Assembly: GCF_963678635.1 (NCBI RefSeq)
Contig: NC_087065.1
Location: 59,236,754 to 59,300,753 of the forward strand
Direction: 5' to 3'
DNA from: Symsagittifera roscoffensis
Taxonomy: Eukaryota; Xenacoelomorpha; Acoela; Convolutidae
Length of the DNA stretch: 64,000 bases
Shown one piece after another: positions 57,241 to 64,000 of this stretch. The number at the start of each line of letters is the position of its first letter. Within the stretch, counting starts at the first letter, position 1. Below the pieces are notes generated by a model that was not told the origin of the DNA, searched no databases, and saw only the letters and a program-made list of their open reading frames with translations. The position numbers and the translations under genes are program-made.

Positions 57241-57888
57241 CTGCCTTGCCTCCGGCAGCGTCACAGATTCCTATGTTTCTTAGTGACACGGGCGTCGGAA
57301 AAGCGACACGTGGACCCGGAAAACCTAGTCTTGTCCTTGACGAGATTGAGAGACTTGCTCTTGGAAAGGGACGTGAAGGAGCTTTCGCTTCCAGTGTACG
57401 ACCCAAAGAGAGGACGTCTGCATCCCCGAGAACTGTGCTCATACACGTAATCTTCTCTGATACTAATATACAAGTATACTTACATAAGAAATATTACTTA
57501 AGTATAGGCTGAGTTAAGGTGACATGCAAGAGGGTATGAGACTAAAGTAGGTAATGTGTGTTATGTTACGTTATGTATTATGTTATTAAGGTCCTGGGTA
57601 AGAAGGAGTTAGTGACCACGAACAACTGAAAAACAATCGTAGGAATAGATTCAAAGTTTGGACTGTCCAATCTTAGGTCGAGTTCCAAAATTTTAGAGAC
57701 CGATTGATTTTAATAAATTTTATTATCAAAATCTTTTTATCTGACTGTTTTAAATAAACTTTAACAAAAAATTAAGGTGAAACGGACAAGTGTGATATTC
57801 GTGACCTCTTTTCTAGATCCTGATTGATCATTTAATTACTCACTTGAGTCAAATCATTGAATCAAATCGAATCGAACCTGAAAAGAGA
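57241..57888 (+). other. Spacer inside the LTR element
   Basis: About 650 bp between post-integrase ORFs. It holds only short frames and the AT-rich stretch 57690-57780. It could contain a splice or internal promoter site for the downstream ORFs, but nothing definite is visible. Confidence 0.4.
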
Positions 57889-58971
57889 ATGGATAACTTC
57901 AACTTGGATGAAATGATGGACCTGGCAGAGGCATATGTAGGACCGATGGTAGATGCGATTTATCGTCGGCTAATGGATCGAGACTTCGCTCTGGAGGACC
58001 CAGAGGTAGTCATGTTGCTGACCGCCCTGATAAACATCTTGGGGCATGACAACCTTGGGGACCGCCCCACGGAAGTCCTATTGATGGCAGCATACGGAGA
58101 GAGGGGAGTAATAGACCGCCCGAACATGAGAGTGATGAGGTGGAGAAACGGGGCTCTCTCAGGGAGTGACTTGGCGAACGAGCCTGGATTGGGAAGTTCT
58201 AGGACTTACCAACCAGGTGAGATGCCTTTGCCCTCCAAGCCCAAGCCTGGGCTGAGGAGAATGCATCAAGAGATGAACAGCGAGGCTGCCTCGTCTAGTT
58301 CACCACTGAGAACAGCTGTGCCACCAAAGAGGGCGAGATTAGAACAGGGGGTTCAAACAAACCAAACCATGCAAGATCTAGATGGGATGAAAGATGAGCT
58401 GGAAAGGACCAGGAAGGAGCTGGATGAAATGACTAAGACCATGCTCATTACGGAGGACGACAGAGACATGTGGAAGAGATTGTTTGAAGACTGCAACAAA
58501 AAGCAGGGTGAAGAAATTGAACGCTTGAGGCGGGACTACAAGGAGCGATCGGAACGGGTGGCATTGACAACAGCCGTGGAAAAAGTGATACCCGCAAGGA
58601 GTATTCCTCGTGGGCAGTCCCCGATGGAGCTCTTGACGCCTCGAGAAATGAGTCAACCGACAGAAACGCGATTCCCAGCTACAACAGGTCGAGTGACAAT
58701 CCCGGACCCGAGTGATACCTTAGGTGACCCAGTCGTGGAGCAGACGATGAGAAAGCTGATAGAGACAGCTGGACGACTAGTGGCCAACAGGAATGCGCTA
58801 TGTTCCGGGGTGACTGCACCCTATGGAACGATCGACGATACGAGCAGAGTATGGCTCTCCCAAGACGTAATGACAAAAAGGGGAGTTAGCGATGCAACGC
58901 TACCAATGGGGAGCTCAAAGTCCCAGAACGGAAGATACGAAAGATGCCGGCGAAGAAAGTGTCACGGGTAA
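57889..58971 (+). CDS. LTR element post-integrase ORF B: coiled-coil protein
   Basis: 360 codons from the ATG at 57889. The N-terminal 90 residues look folded (MMDLAEAYVGPMVDAIYRRL, VMLLTALINILG). A basic/Pro/Ser region follows, then a coiled coil around DGMKDELERTRKELDEMTK, and a Thr/Pro-rich tail. It overlaps the next ORF by 28 bp in another frame. It lacks internal stops, unlike gag and RT. No family recognised; the folded-head plus coiled-coil layout recalls nucleic-acid-binding ORF1-type proteins, which is only a guess. Confidence 0.6.
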   Translation: MDNFNLDEMMDLAEAYVGPMVDAIYRRLMDRDFALEDPEVVMLLTALINILGHDNLGDRPTEVLLMAAYGERGVIDRPNMRVMRWRNGALSGSDLANEPGLGSSRTYQPGEMPLPSKPKPGLRRMHQEMNSEAASSSSPLRTAVPPKRARLEQGVQTNQTMQDLDGMKDELERTRKELDEMTKTMLITEDDRDMWKRLFEDCNKKQGEEIERLRRDYKERSERVALTTAVEKVIPARSIPRGQSPMELLTPREMSQPTETRFPATTGRVTIPDPSDTLGDPVVEQTMRKLIETAGRLVANRNALCSGVTAPYGTIDDTSRVWLSQDVMTKRGVSDATLPMGSSKSQNGRYERCRRRKCHG

Positions 58972-59501
58972 TGGATGTGCAAAAGAATAATCAGTTGAAG
59001 TATAACTTCACAGGAGTCCCGGAGGCGGATCTGAGAGCTTGCTTCAATCGAGCGACCTGGAACCCGGCAGTAAACCTGCAGCAACCACCACTGGGGACAT
59101 CACATCTGATACTAGGAGACAGTTTTGTCAGAGTGCTCTCAAACTTGAGGACCTCCTGGATCACCACGGTGATGGCTTTCGGAGGCGCGACGATAGCCCA
59201 GTTATTTCGGATGGTGGAGTTGATGAACCCAGGGAGCATCCCTAATGTAACGATCCTAGTTGGGACAAATAACATCTCGAGAAGCTCAGATGAGGAAGAA
59301 GCACTATGGGAATCAATGATGGTGTGCTTGTTTACTACCCTCTGCCAAAAGTTCAACTGCGCGGTAGTGACCGTTTTCACTGTGCCAATGAGCACGAGGA
59401 CATTGACTGCGGCAGGGAGAAGGCACAACGAAAGAGCTAGAACCCATGAGGAAAATAGACGAAATCAGGAGATTCTCGAACAAAGAACTGAGGCTCGCTA
59501 A
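58944..59501 (+). pseudogene. LTR element ORF C: SGNH/GDSL hydrolase-like domain, C-terminally broken
   Basis: SGNH blocks in order: LILGDSFVRVL (block I, GDS Ser at 59121-59123), MAFGGATIAQL (block II Gly), and VTILVGTNNIS (block III, GXND-type Asn at 59271-59273). Family members are esterases or lipases. The C-terminal block V (DXXH) is missing: after GRRHNERA the frame runs into unrelated Glu/Arg-rich sequence and stops, so the catalytic Asp/His are probably lost by deletion or shift. Comparable esterase domains are known in CR1-type LINEs and in some rotifer retroelements (from memory). Membrane or RNP roles have been proposed but not proven. Confidence 0.72.
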
Positions 59502-59871
59502 GGAATCCATGGGTGCACTGCCAAAATCCAATGAATACTGTGGACCTATCAGAAAGAAGTCATACAGTTACAGTTACGTGTGCGGAGTCATAGGGATAGC
59601 GTACAAACCGTTTTTCAGTGAAGACATACGCAATTACTTCTTTGGTTACGAGCAAGCAGTGTTGCTGAGGTTCTGGACGTCGAGAATTGCAACGATTAGA
59701 AGCGATACTAACCCGCAGACCAAGCTGGGACTATTTTTAGAAGAAAAGGTAGCTGCACCTTCCGTGCCAGAATCCGACAAACGAGTGGAGTTTGGATTGG
59801 GATTCTCAGATGAATTACTGAGAACGAGCTTGATGGTAGTGGGAACGGATGAGACCATCATGGTGTCCTAG
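59446..59871 (+). pseudogene. LTR element ORF D: unknown protein fragment
   Basis: 141 codons beginning in the frame after the broken SGNH domain. It contains an aromatic-rich segment (CGPIRKKSYSYSYVCGVIG) and FGLGFSDELLRTSLMVVG. It ends where the next frame begins, so it is probably a shifted piece of one larger protein with the following two. No family recognised. Confidence 0.45.
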
Positions 59872-60631
59872 TCCCAACGCTGATTCGATACTACTTGCAA
59901 CGCAAGATGTACAGTGGGAACTAAATGCGGACTGTAACCTGCGTGATCTTAATATCATATACAATGTGATGACAACAGCCTCTACGAGCAATGAGGAAGA
60001 CAAAGTGGAGTTGCCTGGCTGGGGACCAGAAGACCGGGTTAAACCTGGTAGCTGTCTGGCAGAAGTCTGTGGACAGGAAGGTCATGTTTGTGGAAGTCTA
60101 GATTGCGTGAAAACCCTGGAGAAACAACACAAACAGTTGACAATATTGTTTGGGAACATTGTGATGAAAGCGAAGACGGAAACGGAATTGATCGCAGATT
60201 GCCATGGAGGAACCGAGGTGAATCTAGTGACTGCACTAGGATTCTACAGTAAGTTTGGTTCTTTAGAGTCACTATTGAATCTAGAACAGAAACATGAGAT
60301 GGTCACAGCCATCAGTGTAGAAGTGTTCCCAGGAGTTTTGCAAACTGAGCAAAAGCACATAGGAAAATGGAGGGAAGCGATCCAGGCAGAAATGAACATC
60401 AGGCACAGTGAAATTTATCGCAGACCATTGGGAGCGCGATATTTGGTGGGATCGATATTAGCTCCAATGTGCAAGAGCAGATACCCAGTGCATTTTGTAG
60501 CTGTGGATGTAAAAAGGACGAGAACGATCATGGATCAAGCTTTCTCATTTTCAAAGTGTGTGAGATTAGCGAGAATGTCAGAAAGATCTTATGAGTTATT
60601 GTGCAAATGTTCTCAGCAGTTTCAGAGATAA
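59849..60631 (+). pseudogene. LTR element ORF E: unknown protein fragment
   Basis: 260 codons. It has a Cys-containing part (GSCLAEVCGQEGHVCGSLDC), a leucine-rich helix region and YPVHFVAVDVKRTRTIMDQA. The last segment faintly recalls a nuclease-fold strand with Asp, but that is too weak to assign. Cys spacing is not a standard finger. It overlaps neighbours on both sides in other frames, consistent with indels in an ancestral single ORF. Confidence 0.45.
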
Positions 60632-61605
60632 CTAAGTGGGAGTTGGAATCGATACTGGTAAAGAAGTTCATGGGATACGTCAGTGGGAACTTCAGCGACT
60701 TTGAAAGACAAAAACAGAGAGGATCAACCGTTAGGGATTACAATGCAGTAGATGAGAATGATGAAGTCCACCGAGTGTTGATGGAAGTGGAACCACTACT
60801 GGAAGCTTCGGGAAAGCGTAAATGGAGGAGCATCATGTTAACACATGATGAGTTTCCCTGCCATTGCTTGCTGCAAACATGGTGGTATCCCGGGCGTAGT
60901 AATTTGGTGTTGATCTGGGACTCTGGAGAGCTGCTCTCCATGGGTTTACCAGACTCATCACGGCCCATAACAGTAGTGATAGTGGGAGTTATGATGGCGA
61001 TACGATGGCTGGAAGCTCATGGGAAGGAGAACAATAGACAGGAGGCTCCAACGCGAGAACAATTGCAAAAATTGGATTGTCTAAAAGGTTTAGATCTTTT
61101 TGAGACAACGTGTAAGATTCTGAACATTCCGATGGAAGTGAAAAAGATATGGGCACAGAGACAAATGAGGCCATAGTTTAGAGCCAACATGACTGCATGG
61201 TTGTATGAGTATGCCAAGAAGCATATGTCGAAGCACGGCAGAGTGTACAGTGTGTATCAGCTGGACATTGGGGCGGGAGCTTTCAAGCGAGCTTTCGTAA
61301 CTCATCGGAATGCAGTGAACACCGCTGTGAAGAGAACTTCCAGGACAAGTGAACGTGATGGAAGGGAGAAAGAAGAGATGTTGAAGCAAGATTTGGAGAG
61401 AAACGTGACGTTGTGTCTCCACAATAGCTTCTGCAGAAACAGAGAAACTAATGTAGGTCCCCTACCTTGTTGTAAACAAAAAGTAGAAGAGCAGAAGTGT
61501 TGGAGGACTGCTTCCAACAGCGTCAGAATAGCTAACGATGTGTTGCAAGACACAGAAACTGAAAGTGCAGAGTCAATGTTGCAGGAGGAGGAGATGGAGC
61601 ATTGA
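60601..61605 (+). pseudogene. LTR element ORF F: unknown C-terminal protein
   Basis: Two segments in the same frame (60601-61176 and 61189-61605) are separated by one TAG (61174) and a short gap. Hydrophobic stretches such as PITVVIVGVMMAIRWLEAHG and WWYPGRSNLVLIWDSGELL suggest a folded domain rather than linker. The C-terminus is Cys/Lys/Glu-rich (VGPLPCCKQKVEEQKCW). No signal peptide or transmembrane anchor is convincing. Stop TGA at 61603. Confidence 0.45.
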
Positions 61606-62439
61606 CAAATGGCCGGAAGACAAGATGCAAAAAGAACCGATATTAGAAAAATTTTCTTCTAAAATTTTAGAACTTCTAAACGACGAATAAAGAGGAAACA
61701 AAGAAGTGACGAAAAGAAGAAGTTGAAACTCACGATTGTTTTATGTGAGTGAGAAGAACTCAAGTGAGAAACTAAGCAACCAAGTCGTAATTGAAAACTG
61801 AAACATTTAGTTGAGTTTTGAGCATTGAAGAATTTGTTGCATTTATAAACTTGTATTTTGATTTTAGTAAGTGGCTTTAGAGACACCTACTATTTATTTA
61901 GAAAGGCTTGAGTAAAGATTATAATTAAATATTATAGCCTGCATGACTGTTTTTAATCAACTAGGAAAACTGATCACTTTGTGGTGACATGAAAGGCTTG
62001 GGTAATCTCTTGAAGAGGGAGATTGTTTCATTGTTCTTTCTAACCACAGAGTTGCTTAATTTTAATATTCAGAACAAAAACAACTAAAATTTCCGAAGGG
62101 AAGAAGCATAGTAGGATAATTTTAGCTTGTTGGTTGGCAGGACTGTCCTGCAAACTAACACCTTTTTAAACCTAGGAGAAAAAGTTTTAAATCAGGGCAT
62201 TGATGTTGGAAGTCAGAAAAAAGGTTTTATCTTGAGTCATATCCTCAAAAAGCAGATTAGTGAAAGAATTTGGAAGGCTATAGTAGTGTAGTATGATGCC
62301 ATTTATATGCTGCAGTGAGTCGATATGACGTGGATAAAATAATTTCGTGCATTTTCTAAATTCTGCTCAATGACACTGTACCAATTTTACGAACATTGCG
62401 AGATTCACTGGGGACATTGACCGGGCTGTCCGGGGAGTA
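61606..62439 (+). other. 3' non-coding region of the LTR element
   Basis: AT-rich, no frame of note. It ends GTCCGGGGAGTA directly before the 3' LTR; GGGGAG is a short candidate polypurine tract for plus-strand priming. Confidence 0.5.
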
Positions 62440-63203
62440 TGTGACATTCGATCAGAATCAGCGAAAATGCAGTTTGGGCGATTTCGAATTGTTCAGCTAA
62501 CCTTCCGAATTGACAGTTTTAAGAGATAAGTGACGTTATTGGGACGATTAGTAAAACGGTGAACGTCAAGATATTCTGGTAATTTGTGTAATTTTAAAAT
62601 TTCGAATTGGGAAGTCGCACTTCCGAGAAACGGCAAAAACCGCCATTTTGCAAGAAAACCAGAAAAAATCAGAACAACAATAGTTGCGACGAAGATAACT
62701 ACGAGAAAATAGAATATCGGAATCGAAGAAAACAGCAGAGTTAGCAGAGACCGTTCCGAGTTGCAACGATTGTGCCGCTACAATCGTTGCAAAGCCGTTC
62801 ACAACAACGGTGAAGGGTGGGAAAGCAGCCCTCCGGAAGGAAGATAAGGTTGTTATTTCCCCGGATTCAAGAATGGAGATGATGATTTTTATCTACTGAA
62901 CAAAAACAATAATAATATAATAAGTAGTAGTAGCCCTGTTTTTATGAGTGACCTCGTGGTCTGGGGATACTGAGACCCAGCCATGAGCTCACTAATTTTG
63001 CATGTAATTAAGTTAATTTGAGCATTCTGGTCGAAGCCGGAGAACAGTAACGTTTTTGTCGACCCGATGTTAGAAAGACCACCAAAAGAACTGGCTTTGG
63101 TAGAGACGGTGGAAAACGTATAGAGCTCTGTTTAGACGTTGGCCAGTCGTCTTAGAACCTAGCTTTTTTTCCCGTCGATATGTACTTCCGGGCGAATGTT
63201 ACA
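62440..63203 (+). repeat. 3' LTR
   Basis: 764 bp, TGTGAC...TTACA. Aligned with the 5' LTR it differs at about ten positions in the first 150 bp and is more similar after that. It lacks the 150-bp block that carries TATATAAA in the 5' LTR. The 13-bp-arm hairpin is at 62761-62792. Confidence 0.88.
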
Positions 63204-63627
63204 AGTAGATCCTAAATTAATGTTTGGGAGAAAAAACCTTGAGTAAGAACTTAAAACTTATTCCACGAGTCCTTTTATTGGACTGCCACATTTTTTTTTC
63301 AAGGACAACTTTCTGAAATCTGACTTAAGTGTTCCTTCAACTACATCATATGTTAGAACAAATTCTTTGCATAATGTTCTTGAAAATTTTTTCATATTTG
63401 GTCGTCTTATCGAAAAATTTTTCAATTAGTATGCTTAAATGTCGCTGGGTAATACTAATTGTTTTGTTCAACAATGTTCCATGAACCGGTGATTTGGGTA
63501 GTCTAGTATTATATAGGCTGCTTCTAAACTCATCGAGCTTCTTCCAGCCTAGCTTCTCTTTCTATCCAGGGGCTTGCCCTTACCCTCGATGATTTTGAAC
63601 AAGGCGTCTGAATCCACCTTTGCGGAT
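63204..63627. other. Flank between the LTR element and the Penelope-like fragment
   Basis: On the minus strand parts of this stretch stay open and basic, so it may be the decayed 3' end of the Penelope-like element. Otherwise nothing is recognised. Confidence 0.4.
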
Positions 63628-64000
63628 CAAATTTCAGGGTACTGATTTGTCAGCCATTGCGCCCTATTAGTTTCCATAGCCTTATGAAATTGCTCCCAGC
63701 TGGATGTACTCCTAAAAACCCTGTGTACAGTGCCTTGGATAACACTACGCTTACACTGAGTTGGGGGCGCAGCTTCTATAGTTCAGTATAGTCCCTGTAT
63801 CTGTTGGTTTTTGATACCAACTGCAAGTTACACGCCTACCCTGCGATAAATTTATGTTCAAATCCAGGAACGGCAAATTCCCCTCCAAATTAGTTTTCTC
63901 TAGAGTGAACTGCAAATTTGGATGAAGAGAATTGGCGGTATCCAGAAGACAACTCGGCTCCCCTCTGACTGTTCCAACAATGTCATCCACATACCTGAGG
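63628..64000 (-). pseudogene. Penelope-like element reverse transcriptase, partial
   Basis: Enters from the right edge in the RT palm: RYVDDIVG (catalytic YVDD), then HPNLQFTLEK, LPFLDLNINL and SWYQKPTDTGTILNY, the order and spacing (FTxE, LPFLD, YRKPT) typical of Penelope-like RTs. After SCAPNSV a 1-bp shift moves to a second frame with KRSVIQGTVHR and TNQYPE, ending at TGA (63628). No GIY-YIG endonuclease is in view. Confidence 0.75.

Larger units (their letters stand above)
44206..63203 (+). mobile_element. Giant (about 19 kb) Gypsy/Metaviridae-type LTR retrotransposon with post-integrase ORFs
   Basis: Two direct LTRs (44206-45116, 62440-63203), both TGTGA...ACA, bound a plus-strand series: leader, gag with capsid and zinc knuckle, aspartic protease, RT (YVDD), RNase H, integrase (H2C2, DDE), then an acidic ORF, a coiled-coil ORF, an SGNH-hydrolase-like ORF and three unknown frames. 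The protease-RT-RNase H-integrase order is that of Gypsy elements. Most are 5-8 kb, so this one is exceptional. All long frames are broken by stops or shifts, so the copy is presumably non-autonomous. I see no convincing 4-6 bp target duplication (AGAGT before, AGTAG after). Confidence 0.9.

Overview
The window is eukaryotic nuclear DNA from an invertebrate animal that I cannot place further. It is AT-rich, its genes are split by long introns with GT/AG junctions, and it is crowded with transposable elements of many classes. No bacterial, CRISPR or organellar signal was seen.

Host genes. The main gene is an AGAP-family (centaurin-gamma) Arf GTPase-activating protein on the minus strand. I could assemble it from 16 coding exons running from an ATG at 40985 down to a stop at 7615-7617. 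Every exon junction keeps phase, and the sum is 3948 bp (1315 residues). The domain order is the classic one: GTPase-like domain, low-complexity linker with a proline-rich motif and polyglutamine, a split PH domain, an ArfGAP zinc finger, and ankyrin repeats. At the left edge (838-1478, plus strand) two exons form the 3' end of another, converging gene whose last exon encodes a short coiled coil. I do not firmly recognise it.

Mobile DNA. 1-41 kb is AGAP introns and flanks filled with short repeats: a tRNA-Lys-like SINE family with a 3' terminal hairpin, a roughly 0.4 kb AT-rich dispersed family, a roughly 0.28 kb hairpin-tailed repeat, a MITE with 9-bp target duplications (17956-18412), a long-TIR element (about 1866-2495), a foldback (551-737), several tandem arrays, and a recent segmental tandem duplication (about 33.9-36.3 kb). 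41.7-43.9 kb holds a broken non-LTR retrotransposon on the minus strand (reverse transcriptase followed by a zinc-finger/endonuclease-like C-terminus). 44206-63203 is one very large (about 19 kb) Gypsy/Metaviridae-type LTR retrotransposon on the plus strand. It has LTRs, a long leader with a GGAGGGGT repeat array, gag, protease, RT, RNase H and integrase. Downstream of integrase lie several further reading frames, one of which has an SGNH/GDSL-hydrolase signature. Its frames carry many stops and shifts, so this copy looks defective. The right edge (63.6-64.0 kb, minus strand) is a piece of a Penelope-like reverse transcriptase.

The best candidates for something undescribed are the post-integrase module of the giant LTR element (acidic ORF, coiled-coil ORF, SGNH ORF, unknown ORFs) and the leader repeat array.
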